From NCBI GenBank assembly GCA_937928405.1, contig CALFWZ010000118.1:1-51830 (forward strand): DNA of 51,830 nucleotides, read 5' to 3'. This stretch comes from an uncultured Saprospiraceae bacterium (GTDB taxonomy: Bacteria > Bacteroidota > Bacteroidia > Chitinophagales > Saprospiraceae). The notes under the pieces were generated by a model, which saw only the letters and a list, made by a program, of their open reading frames with translations, did no database searches and had not been told where the DNA came from. A program made the position numbers and the translations under genes. Positions 39,201 through 45,782 of the stretch are shown here, piece by piece. Every line of letters begins with the position of its first letter. The first letter of the stretch is position 1.

Positions 39201-41824
39201 TCGATGTGGTGAGGAATATTTATGACAGTAATTTAAGCAGCTCTACTATTGACATAGATACCTATTTCGATCAACCGCGTCGCTACCTCAGAAAAAGAAT
39301 TAGTAGTAGTCTTTATTATGATGTTTATACACCTGGTAATAATGGCAACTATAGCCACGGCACCCATTATGATTATGATATCCACGGTAATGTTAAAACC
39401 TTAATCCAAGAGTTCCCTTCTTTAAAAAATATAGGAGAAGATTTAAAACGAATCGACTATTCCTATGATTTGATTAGTGGAAACGTCAATCAGGTTAATT
39501 ATCAAGAAGGAGATGCGGATGCATTTTATCATCGTTATGAATACGATGCAGATAATCGAATTACCTCGGTTGAAACCAGCAAAGACCAACTCATCTGGGA
39601 TGAAGATGCTACCTACCAATATTATGATCATGGACCGCTAGCAAGAACAGAAATAGGAGAAAATAAGGTGCAAGGATGTGATTATACCTATACCATACAT
39701 GGCTGGATCAAAGGGGTAAATAGTAATACCTTGGTAGAAACCCGTGATCCCGGTAAAGACGGTGCTGTTGGTCAGATCCACAGCCTCTTAGCCGCGGATG
39801 CCTATGGTTATAGTTTAGGATACTATAGTGGTGATTACGAAGCAATAGCTAATTTATCAACAAATAATAATTTCTTAGCTACCGAATCCTCCGATGTACA
39901 GGCGTTAGATTTATTCAATGGAAATATCCGTAGTATGGTTACTGCGATAACTAAGCCCGACGGAACTACCGTGGATAATCTACCGAGTGTTTATCAATAC
40001 GACCAATTACACCGTATTAAGAATATGCAGAAGTATACTTCGATCGATGCTGCTACTAACTCTTGGGGAGCCAGTCAACCAATGGATGCTTATCAGACCA
40101 GTTACCAGTACGATCCAAATGGTAATCTAAAACGGTTGACCCGTCGGGATGATAATAATATGATTGATGATTTAACCTATGGTTACGAAGGAGAGACGGC
40201 TACTCTGCTGGGAACCAATCGTCTAGATAAGGTAGATGATGCAGTCACGGCGGTGACGGTTGGTGATTTTAAGGATCAAGGGAATAATAATTATGGGTAT
40301 GATCGTAGTGGGAATCTAATCCGAGACATCAGTAATCGAATCAATAGGATCGAATGGAATGTGCAAGGGAAAGTCAAATCAATTAGCCACTATGCCAATA
40401 CGAATTTAGAGGATCTTCCCAATATGGTATTTCGCTATGATCCGGCGGGGAATCGAATTGTCAAGATCACCAAAAAAGGAACGAATCCCGAAGACATTAA
40501 CTATACTTATTATGTCCGTGATGCTAGTGGAAATGTGATGAGTGTCTATAATGGGAAAAATCCTATTGTGGATAATCAAGAAGAGATGACTGAACTTTAT
40601 CAAAAAGAATCTCATCTCTATGGTAGTTCTCGTCTTGGGATTAAACAAAGTGATATTGCTGGTATCAATCTCTCAGGATACGATCGTCCCATTGGACTAA
40701 CCCAGCGTACTGCAGGTCAGCGCTTTTATGAACTGTCCAATCATTTGGGTAATGTACTCACTACCGTGTCGGATAATAAACTATTGGCTTATCAGGGAAA
40801 TGCTTTACCTTTGTACAAAGCCGAAGTGATTAGTTATAACGATTACTATCCCTTTGGTTGGGAGATGCCGGGAAGGCAAGGGAGTACCGGGGCATATCGA
40901 TATGGCTTTAATGGAAAAGAGAAGGATTCGGATGGAGAGTTTGGGGCGATTACACATTATGATTATGGGTTTAGGATTTACAATCCTGGGATTGGGAAGT
41001 TTTTGAGCGTGGATCCGTTGACTGGAATTTATCCAATGTTAACACCTTATCAGTTTGCCTCTAACCGACCTATTGATGGGATAGATTTGGACGGTCTGGA
41101 ATGGAAAATTAGTACAAAAGATATATATTCTACCGATCCGAAAACAAAAAAAATAAACTCATCAAAAGTAATACGCCAAGTTGAAATAAATATTACAATT
41201 GATGCTTATAATAATACCCCTAATACATATCATATGTTGAATTACGTAGATGCTATAGCAGTGGATTTGCAGAATTCATATGAGTCTGTGAGTGGAGAAA
41301 AAGTTAAAAGACAACGTACATTTTCAGAATGGTGGGCTGGTGTACCTGATAAAGAAGTTATTGTAGAATATGAGGTTACTGTTAATGTAGATATTCAGGA
41401 GATAGAAGATCTAAAACATAAGAGATCAAATTCGATGCTATTAGAGGTTTTACCAGATAAAACGTCACCCCAATTAGGAAAAAAAGGAACTTCATATGGG
41501 AGAGGGCCTTTTTATGGGAACCAAGTTTACCTAAATGAAAAATATTTAATAGACCAAATTTATAGTACAGATAATAATACAATCCCTCATGAATTTGGGC
41601 ATACTGCTGGACTTAGGCATCCTGATACTGAGTGTAATGGTGGTATGTTCTGTAGTGATTCTCAATGGATTGACCCTCTAATAGAACCAAACAATATTAT
41701 GTATTCTGGAAGTTCAGGCTTACTAAATGATAAAACTTCTACAAAAACAACTATAGATCAATTAGAGATAATGATTAAAAATTATGAAGATGGAAAACTT
41801 AACAAAAATACTATTGGGAATTAG
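33266..41824 (+). CDS. Giant RHS polymorphic toxin with metzincin-type C-terminal tip
   Basis: 2852 residues from ATG 33266; upstream in-frame starts lie inside the previous gene and would bury the signal peptide (MQTQNTFGNYAYLLLIIGFL...LQAQ). Domains: an N-terminal beta region; a DUF6443-like segment (~325-420; HREKINWQHTRTY, YYDHVGRTVASALPVP); a long Cys-rich region (~620-1400; ACAPDICFDCAYEV); a DUF11-like Ig domain (~1465-1590); YD repeats (~1805-2480; TYEYNTFNQVWRQN, FYDNLGRIVVSQDG); the RHS core (~2480-2612; LSNHLGNVLTTVSDN, YPFGWEMPGRQ, GKFLSVDP); and a variable tip (~2613-2852) with H2775-E-x-x-H2779-x-x-G-x-x-H2785 and Met2812 (NNIMYSG). RHS shells enclose the tip and cut it free. 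A 41-bp overlap links it to the lipoprotein gene downstream. Confidence 0.92.
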   Translation: MQTQNTFGNYAYLLLIIGFLCLNTTLQAQVQDLFSDPILGPQLAIGAQTELIDPMCSDPAACGNFVNCETRSYVELRMDPLTDPSINYDAGVYQITVGFSVEYIPNDNSGNPSVTEPHTLTVEFNKDGGTFVNKDWVLLDGGYDIEVIITSVTLNPPNDPIITNPTPAQLPVEAFLRIGSKRNRFLPLAQTTTVNVDVDYAQGSSTASPFFIEFDWNEIPGAESYDLEWTWLDSETTLPNGNPSTELDFNFKFNSTRINTTMSDYEIPNAYRKGVLIARVRGVGKIDDCDLYVQSDWSVAEEGTVMLDAAGLPTCSFCFAVEPHREKINWQHTRTYAEEGKHKDVISYFDGSLRSRQTVTRIESDDHAIVAESYYDHVGRTVASALPVPAINGNGYDRRIDFYDNFNQTDDGANGLQPFNRQAFETTVDGEDCNVSTPEMSSTSGSSQYFSPQNPIQDDHQAYVPNADGFPYTQTIYTQDNTGRIRVQGGVGPDHKLGEHDTKFFYGIPEQQELDRLFGNNVGYHQYYKKNMVVDANNQVSISYLDNKQRVIATALAGDSVAALLALPSFHDVENQNQIISYLHELNEPSDQVDRNSQLTINKSLLVSEEGSYMYDYELVPQDFMDACAPDICFDCAYEVKMMIYDDCNQLVDTREVKSIVDLNNNPVDGACDETTTPLTFNMNVTLDVGNYNITKVLGLDGNAMDAYEQLYVDAYTCAETKVDLFTEILNDIEFSGCVNPACVVMCQSEIPAADFGNDLEGYIEALKACLDDKITNNPEVCALPQVADVNLCENLRMMMINDMRPNGQYGTVRDEQGNLEIANLPCTSIYAEDNIFGINYQNIDYGGLEVNISGDLTPVGQLSLEDFMIYEEDAWIEFMLPYHPEYGHLEWCEEGDPEGSNFDNVFLNADREEAILQGYFNPLGMDVSDVGYDVVPASSVVIPGAFPAIAIGSPEYNDLVAAMNVRFTFPGNASNNFQDIEYSIWDISYLIALSNVLDIRAILIHLVTEGFPPRGGWDEAFGEHLCNSERFWEIFKGIYIGLKKDKVNILKNDYIQNFYTNPPSNIPTLPACYPLGSEVFGSADTHCGCDNWEIIMQRVFDENNSNEFTNTVQELEDAQAAYDLAYDNVLANYTQPYTAEQLAEAEAAGLAAVSDLEGIGTTDSIEEQCDSICNSYRDQWRAELAGCELSEPEMELLLAELVAVCKEGCDVNHPLGARDTESGDSFEQVISTHVSSIDDTCNDLLLTVPPSYNTDVFAGSQPIFDDCVCDRYTQIYSEYENSTSGPTDFDGFYDYLELEYEVNFSSDEIIDLDCACRNQGMIDPDFLLATPFGTNQIPAPFSCIACLDCDQMNALVDRFFVEIDDNIIPENALTQDLILSSTFRPIFRNWLNQELGFNLSFEEYIDFINYCQNGVGGAMGMMGSNQVVPSIPQQFNRAFVQRSVIAGKTKGINTLTSTNANLDFTISTIQPTTTAGDQVEYNIIITNTGNQAIVFDYLGVLPGGWSFTNAPTELFGGNIIIQSPINPSQLKISGMTLPAGEEVDWSLTVQVPSDIYLAKKYYHQGSLSEESGDVTYSDDPATTEAADPTGIFLEVPDPCQGNVETEEDMVLFLNELITAVGNNPSYPVIIPFNNLTSLSNNSSLNLWTDRAIENLSVQIPDPALTGNELTILFTNDCFGVEILCAVTLDGITSLSEINEVTGAMALTTSAAGEYILQIDIIDDQNIARSILAASGCFDLTPCEKRQLCNRSVTFPGEPVDDCLDYVLDLAALQANTEYEDLIDDSRERFRYEYALQCMSTGDILTQEFTTREYHHTLYYYDQSGNLIRTIPPKGVAYLSTSNISANGINELQNVKDFRDDVPDAMAVYPAHGMRTTYEYNTFNQVWRQNSIDAPTRTIFFYDNLGRIVVSQDGRQFGYGANGRRYSYSLYDELGRITETGEIIRNQVDGQNAPNMTYGIARDPDLLQNWLNWAGNTRVDVVRNIYDSNLSSSTIDIDTYFDQPRRYLRKRISSSLYYDVYTPGNNGNYSHGTHYDYDIHGNVKTLIQEFPSLKNIGEDLKRIDYSYDLISGNVNQVNYQEGDADAFYHRYEYDADNRITSVETSKDQLIWDEDATYQYYDHGPLARTEIGENKVQGCDYTYTIHGWIKGVNSNTLVETRDPGKDGAVGQIHSLLAADAYGYSLGYYSGDYEAIANLSTNNNFLATESSDVQALDLFNGNIRSMVTAITKPDGTTVDNLPSVYQYDQLHRIKNMQKYTSIDAATNSWGASQPMDAYQTSYQYDPNGNLKRLTRRDDNNMIDDLTYGYEGETATLLGTNRLDKVDDAVTAVTVGDFKDQGNNNYGYDRSGNLIRDISNRINRIEWNVQGKVKSISHYANTNLEDLPNMVFRYDPAGNRIVKITKKGTNPEDINYTYYVRDASGNVMSVYNGKNPIVDNQEEMTELYQKESHLYGSSRLGIKQSDIAGINLSGYDRPIGLTQRTAGQRFYELSNHLGNVLTTVSDNKLLAYQGNALPLYKAEVISYNDYYPFGWEMPGRQGSTGAYRYGFNGKEKDSDGEFGAITHYDYGFRIYNPGIGKFLSVDPLTGIYPMLTPYQFASNRPIDGIDLDGLEWKISTKDIYSTDPKTKKINSSKVIRQVEINITIDAYNNTPNTYHMLNYVDAIAVDLQNSYESVSGEKVKRQRTFSEWWAGVPDKEVIVEYEVTVNVDIQEIEDLKHKRSNSMLLEVLPDKTSPQLGKKGTSYGRGPFYGNQVYLNEKYLIDQIYSTDNNTIPHEFGHTAGLRHPDTECNGGMFCSDSQWIDPLIEPNNIMYSGSSGLLNDKTSTKTTIDQLEIMIKNYEDGKLNKNTIGN
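41105..41824 (+). other. Variable toxin tip domain: metzincin-like metallopeptidase
   Basis: About 240 residues follow the RHS core end (GIDLDGLEW). The motif HEFGHTAGLRH gives three zinc-binding histidines and a general-base Glu; NNIMYSG 27 residues later supplies the metzincin Met-turn. The first half (KISTKDIYSTDPKTKKINSS, VEINITIDAYNN) is beta-rich and matches nothing I know. Two cysteines (CNGGMFC) lie between the zinc site and the Met-turn. Protease tips are much rarer than nuclease tips in RHS toxins. Confidence 0.82.
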
Positions 41825-42167
41825 TTTATTTATGTTAGGAAGTTTTTTCTTGGTTAGTTGTGAAAATCATGAGAAAAGTTACATTAAGGATTTCTGGAAA
41901 GACTTTTTAAATACTTTGGAAAAAGGGGATTCAATTCTTGTTGAAGAATCGTGTACAGAAAGAGGATTCAAAGAGTTAAACTTTATTTTTGAAGAGAATT
42001 ATGAAGATGCTTACTCACTATTAAAAAATGATAAAATAAATATTTCATTTATAGATAATGAAAATAAAATAAAAGTTATTGCTGGAAGTATTGATGAGGG
42101 CTTAGGGTTTATTTTTATAAAAAAAAATAATAAATATTTATTAGATGATTTATTACCTGCAAAATAG
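41784..42167 (+). CDS. Small lipoprotein, probable immunity protein of the RHS toxin
   Basis: 127 residues from ATG 41784 (an ATG two codons later is also possible). A lipoprotein signal peptide with a lipobox is visible: LGSFFLVSC, with Cys at residue ~26, followed by ENHEK. The mature ~100 residues are acidic and mixed alpha/beta (IKDFWKDFLNTLEKGDSILVEES, INISFIDNENKIKVIAGSIDEG, FIFIKKNNKYLLDDLLP) and resemble DUF4878/SnoaL-like small immunity folds only loosely. It overlaps the toxin gene by 41 bp in another frame, the usual position of an immunity gene. Its location in the envelope fits a toxin that acts outside the cytoplasm. Its base composition is more AT-rich than the RHS core, as in exchangeable tip/immunity cassettes. 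Confidence 0.75.
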   Translation: MKMENLTKILLGISLFMLGSFFLVSCENHEKSYIKDFWKDFLNTLEKGDSILVEESCTERGFKELNFIFEENYEDAYSLLKNDKINISFIDNENKIKVIAGSIDEGLGFIFIKKNNKYLLDDLLPAK

Positions 42168-42190
42168 GAAAATTATTCTGCTGAAACGAT

Positions 42191-42290
42191 ACCCGCTATG
42201 ACACCACATGTCCAAAACGCAAAATAAAAGATTATAAAAAATCAAAGCGCTCGTTTACACCTCTGGTGTAGATACAGCTATCAAGCAAGA
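42191..42290. repeat. Direct repeat, copy 1
   Basis: Shares with copy 2 (42384-42485) the order ACCCG, TGACACC, CCAAAACGCAAAATAAAAGA, AATCAAAGCGCTCG, TTTACACC, GGTGTAGATACAGCTATC and AGCAAGA, with scattered differences between. TACACC-tct-GGTGTA inside it can form a small hairpin. Confidence 0.85.
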
Positions 42291-42383
42291 AAAAGAAAAA
42301 ACCTAGGGTAGCGTTAACTTACCGCTGTGACCACAAGAAAAAAGAACCTATAAAAAATTGGAGCGATCTGCAATAGCTAACAC

Positions 42384-42485
42384 ACCCGTTGTGACACCCC
42401 ACGCCCCAAAACGCAAAATAAAAGATTTAAGAAAAATCAAAGCGCTCGTTTACACCCCCGGTGTAGATACAGCTATCAGCAAGAA
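42384..42485. repeat. Direct repeat, copy 2
   Basis: Second copy of the ~100-bp unit, starting 193 bp after copy 1. The hairpin arms are kept (TACACC-ccc-GGTGTA) although the loop differs, which suggests the fold matters. Confidence 0.85.
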
Positions 42486-42525
42486 ATAGAATACAGGTAT
42501 GGCCACCTGTTGAAACCACCTAATT

Positions 42526-42747
42526 TTAGCTATTGTTAGTCCTTAAAACAAACGTCACCTTCCGAAAAAAAAGCAGCACCCGCTTTTCCTTTTCAGCAAT
42601 AATTTCTAAATCCAAATCCTCAAAAATAGCTCTCCATTTTTTCAGCGATCTATTTTGGTAAGTCATGGCGAAATGAACAATACTTACCAACATATCCATA
42701 ACAAAGGTGGCGTATTTTTGCAGTAGGTATTTATACATATCTTCCAT
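42526..42747 (-). pseudogene. Truncated copy of the methyltransferase C-terminus
   Basis: 73 codons that match, at about 60 of 73 residues by eye, the last 73 residues of the methyltransferase at 45048-45644 (shared: LLQKYATF, AMTYQNRSLK, WRAIFEDLDLEIIAEKEKRV). The SAM-binding N-terminal domain is missing: to the right of 42747 (upstream for this strand) the sequence is unrelated. The frame is still open, so the loss was recent or the reading frame has been kept by chance. The fragment most likely marks a duplication with later deletion or a recombination junction next to the toxin cassette. Confidence 0.8.
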
Positions 42748-42873
42748 CTGCCCTAACTATTTTCCGATAGTTGTATTAATCTTATAATTTTTTATCTATT
42801 CCTATCATAAAATGGAACTCTCCAAACTAAGTATCGGTTTTAGTTCTCAATCAGCGTAAACTAAAATTCAATA

Positions 42874-43455
42874 ATGATGATACAGAAAAAAATAGCCTTA
42901 CTAGATTTAGGTGGAGTAGTATTCCAATCTAAAGGTATATCAACCAAGGAAATTAACTGGGATATTATTTGGGATTTAAATCAGAAATATGGAGCCAAAA
43001 TGGACTTGGGAGGGCATGGATTTTTAGATTTTCTAATCGAATATAATAAATTAACGAAGCAAGATTTAAACGAAGAAAAATTCTTAGAAAAGGTATTCGA
43101 TACGCTGGACTTTAATCAAGCATTGATCGACTTTCTAAGAGCAGATAGAGACATCATTATTGTTAGTGATAATTATCGGGAAAATATAAACTATATCTCC
43201 AAAAGGTATGATTTTTCAAGTTGGGCCATTCAAGCATTTTACTCCTTTCAATATAAAATGTATAAATCAAATACTAATTTTTTCAAAAAATTACGGCTTG
43301 ATATCAACGAATATAATCTCGAAGATTTAATCTTTATTGATGATAGTAAATCAAAATTAGATAGTGCAGCTCAAAATGGGATTCATGGATTTCTATATGA
43401 AAATAATGAACAAATAATAAAAGAAATTCAAAATTACAACCAGAAAAACCTTTAA
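42874..43455 (+). CDS. HAD-superfamily hydrolase-like protein
   Basis: 193 residues. HAD motifs are visible: motif I LLDLGGVVF with the nucleophile Asp11 (second Asp replaced by Gly, as in several HAD subgroup IA members), motif II IIIVSDN (~100-106), motif III lysine in YKSN (~130) and motif IV LIFIDDSKSKLDSA (~150-163). It is cytosolic, with no signal peptide. It probably acts on a phosphorylated small molecule, but the substrate cannot be told. It stands alone among repeat scars and is followed by a hairpin and T-run at 43511-43565. Confidence 0.8.
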   Translation: MMIQKKIALLDLGGVVFQSKGISTKEINWDIIWDLNQKYGAKMDLGGHGFLDFLIEYNKLTKQDLNEEKFLEKVFDTLDFNQALIDFLRADRDIIIVSDNYRENINYISKRYDFSSWAIQAFYSFQYKMYKSNTNFFKKLRLDINEYNLEDLIFIDDSKSKLDSAAQNGIHGFLYENNEQIIKEIQNYNQKNL

Positions 43456-43510
43456 GAAGTTTGACTAAATATTTCTCATTAAGTTTAGGACATAATTGCT
43501 TCTTGCTCTC

Positions 43511-43565
43511 GCTATTTGCTCCCATCTATCGAGATTGAGTGAAGCAAATACAAATAGCATTTTTT
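43511..43565 (+). terminator. Terminator-like hairpin with two alternative pairings
   Basis: GCTATTTG (43511-43518) pairs with CAAATAGC (43551-43558), which is followed by a T-run. The overlapping TATTTGCT (43513-43520) pairs equally well with AGCAAATA (43543-43550). The two pairings exclude each other. It lies 55 bp after the HAD gene stop and 120 bp before the antiporter gene. Confidence 0.55.
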
Positions 43566-43610
43566 AAGGTACTTTTCTCTTCTATACATATAGTTTTAGT
43601 TAAATTGCAA

Positions 43611-43625
43611 CTCCTGATTCGCATT
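43611..43625. repeat. 15-bp repeat, copy 1
   Basis: CTCCTGATTCGCATT, repeated exactly at 45897-45911 in the same orientation. The two copies bracket the antiporter, the methyltransferase and the REP-like palindrome. Confidence 0.7.
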
Positions 43626-43684
43626 ATTCAATATTTTTGAACAAAAAAACTGTAAAAACTTTCTACCCACAAAGCAATTGAAGT

Positions 43685-44908
43685 ATGAAGGACCACCTAG
43701 CGATTATGGCTGGATTAGGAGCTGCAACGCTTATCATGGCATGGTTGCCCTCTCTTTCTAAGAAAATAAAGATCAGCTACCCCATCATTTTGTTGTTAAT
43801 AGGAGCAATCTTATATTTTATCGATATACCACTTCTATGGCCAGACCCTCTGTGGCCAGATAGTTGGTTGCTTTATATTTCAGAAGCCATCGTGATCATC
43901 TCTTTGATGGGAAGTGGACTAAAAATTGGGAGACGATATTCGATGAGTAATTGGAAAATTCCTTTACGACTCATTTTCATCACCATGCCGCTCACGATGA
44001 TGGCAGTTTATTTTTTAGCTGCTGAATTTTTAGTAGTGAGTTTACCTGCCTGTTTACTGCTTGCGGCAGCCCTTGCGCCGACAGATCCCGTGCTGGCTGC
44101 TGAGGTGCAGATAGAAGATACCAATTCAGTAAAAACAAATAATTCGGTCGAATTTACGTTGACAGCAGAGGCAGGAATCAATGACGGATTGGCTTTTCCT
44201 TTTACGGTTTTAGCTGTTCTTGTGGCAGATTCACAATTGGAATTTTCTAAATGGTTTTTAGATAAATTTTTACTGAAAATATTGATAGGATTAGTGGTTG
44301 GGTATCTGATCGGCTCTTTTATAGGATTTCTAATTGAACGCTTGCCGAAAATAAAAGGAATTAAAAATCCTCATGGCTTTATTAGTCTTTCCATCACTTT
44401 TATGACCTACGGTATCACAGAAATTTTGCATGGTTACGGATTTTTAGCGGTATTCGTGGCAGCACTGTGCATCCGATATACAGAAGAAGTGGAAGGGGAC
44501 CTCAAAGAGAAAATGCATGATTTTGTAGAAGAAATGGAAAAGCTTCTTTTAGTAGTTTGGATCATTCTTTTTGGTGGTTCTATTCTTAATGGTATTTTAT
44601 CTATTGCAAGTTGGGAAGGTGCCATTTTTGCAGGTATTTTTATTTTTATCATTCGACCCTTGGCTGGATTTATTGGTTTATGGAATACGGGGCTTAACAC
44701 TTTAGAAAAGTCTGCGATCAGCTTCTGTGGTATTCGAGGCATCGGATCGATCTTTTATTTATCTTGGGCATTTTTAGAAACAGATGGATTTGTAGAAAAA
44801 GAATTCATTTATTCTGTTGCTGCCTTTATCATTCTTTTTTCCATCCTAATTCATGGGTTTACCGCACCGTGGATTATGACAAAAGTAGAAAAAGAAAAAG
44901 GTAAGTAG
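43685..44908 (+). CDS. CPA1-type Na+/H+ antiporter
   Basis: 407 residues with about 12 membrane segments. It exchanges sodium or another monovalent cation for protons across the inner membrane. The family signatures are present: LAPTDPVLA (Asp134) in the first discontinuous helix and TAEAGINDGLAFPF with the N166-D167 pair of electroneutral CPA1 carriers. A charged loop follows (YTEEVEGDLKEKMHDFVEEMEK), then GIRGIGSIFYLSWA near the end. The C-terminus is short (KVEKEKGK), so the long cytosolic regulatory tail of some NhaP/NHE proteins is absent. It is flanked by unrelated genes and appears to be transcribed alone. It fits a marine or saline habitat but does not prove it. Confidence 0.9.
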   Translation: MKDHLAIMAGLGAATLIMAWLPSLSKKIKISYPIILLLIGAILYFIDIPLLWPDPLWPDSWLLYISEAIVIISLMGSGLKIGRRYSMSNWKIPLRLIFITMPLTMMAVYFLAAEFLVVSLPACLLLAAALAPTDPVLAAEVQIEDTNSVKTNNSVEFTLTAEAGINDGLAFPFTVLAVLVADSQLEFSKWFLDKFLLKILIGLVVGYLIGSFIGFLIERLPKIKGIKNPHGFISLSITFMTYGITEILHGYGFLAVFVAALCIRYTEEVEGDLKEKMHDFVEEMEKLLLVVWIILFGGSILNGILSIASWEGAIFAGIFIFIIRPLAGFIGLWNTGLNTLEKSAISFCGIRGIGSIFYLSWAFLETDGFVEKEFIYSVAAFIILFSILIHGFTAPWIMTKVEKEKGK

Positions 44909-45047
44909 CGTAAGGTTTATTTCAAGATTAGAAGGAATCGTTTCTAATAAGTAAGATACGCTTGTATTCGTCTCAAGGAGGTAAATCGACCTTTTGTTTA
45001 GATACGGTTATTAATGACAGGTTATTTATTGTCTTTTAAAAACCACT

Positions 45048-45644
45048 TTACCCATTATTCGTCTTCAAAACAAACGTCACCTGCCGAAAAAAGAGTAGCA
45101 CTCGCTTTTCTTTTTCAGCAATAATTTCCAAATCCAAATCCTCAAAAATAGCTCTCCATTCTTTCAGCGATCTATTTTGATAAGTCATGGCGGAATGGCC
45201 AAAATTTACCAAGGTATCCATCGCAAAGGTGGCATACTTTTGCAGTAAGTTTTTATAAATATCTTCGATGATAACCACCTGTTTGGCGACTCTGGCGGAC
45301 TCCTTAAGAACTGCAACTGGATCGGTCGTATGATGTAATACCGTTAATAATAAAGCGGAATCAAAGTGGTTGTTGGAGTAGGGTAATGTTTGTCCATCAT
45401 AGACGGTCACTTCCACCTCCGGTAGAATAGAAAGGTCGGCTACATCAACCGCCGTGGCTTGAATATTGGCTTGCTGTAGTTCAAAGGCCACTAGACCGTT
45501 TCCTGCGCCAATATCTACGGCGGTACTTTTGGCAGGTACCCAAGGAAGAAACCGACTTACTTTTTCTTTCACCCAAAACCGACTCAGCGTTTGAATATAT
45601 TGTTGGCGTAACCAGCTATTATTTTTTATTATTTTTAAAATCAT
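45048..45644 (-). CDS. Class I SAM-dependent methyltransferase
   Basis: 198 residues from ATG 45644; a TTG four codons upstream is less likely. The Rossmann SAM motif AVDIGAGNGLVAFEL (~45-60) is followed by AVDVADL (acidic residue for SAM ribose), VYDGQTLPYSNNHFDSALLLTVLHHTTDP (motifs II-III, typical of Methyltransf_11 enzymes) and VVIIEDIY. The substrate is unknown; the family methylates quinones, lipids and small metabolites. The C-terminal 73 codons are duplicated as a fragment at 42526-42747. It lies between the antiporter (+) and a T9SS protein (-). Confidence 0.85.
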   Translation of the reverse strand: MILKIIKNNSWLRQQYIQTLSRFWVKEKVSRFLPWVPAKSTAVDIGAGNGLVAFELQQANIQATAVDVADLSILPEVEVTVYDGQTLPYSNNHFDSALLLTVLHHTTDPVAVLKESARVAKQVVIIEDIYKNLLQKYATFAMDTLVNFGHSAMTYQNRSLKEWRAIFEDLDLEIIAEKEKRVLLFFRQVTFVLKTNNG

Positions 45645-45782
45645 AAGAATTCGCAAGATAGTAGAAAATTCTTGTGTCTATAGTCATGGCGCTGACGTAA
45701 GTAACTAGTGAAGATACCAAATCATTTTATATATTTCACTAAGACCATTTTTTGTGTTTTTCGTATCTCGTATTTTTAATTC

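Larger units (their letters stand above)
42168..42525. other. Non-coding, repeat-bearing region after the immunity gene
   Basis: 358 bp without a supported ORF. It contains two ~100-bp direct repeats (listed separately), a 93-bp stretch between them with no recognised content, and the hairpin ACAGGT-atggcc-ACCTGT (42493-42510). Confidence 0.6.

Noticed and set aside
33266..41824. Secretion of the RHS protein by T9SS or T6SS
   Set aside because: No T9SS C-terminal domain, PAAR or VgrG-related domain is visible; the only export signal is a Sec signal peptide.
42168..42525. tRNA or attachment site beside the toxin locus
   Set aside because: No cloverleaf could be drawn and no integrase gene is present; the repeats are better described simply as direct repeats.
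42874..43455. HAD gene as a second immunity gene
   Set aside because: It has intact HAD motifs and lies 700 bp beyond the first immunity gene, past repeats and a pseudogene; nothing links it to the toxin.
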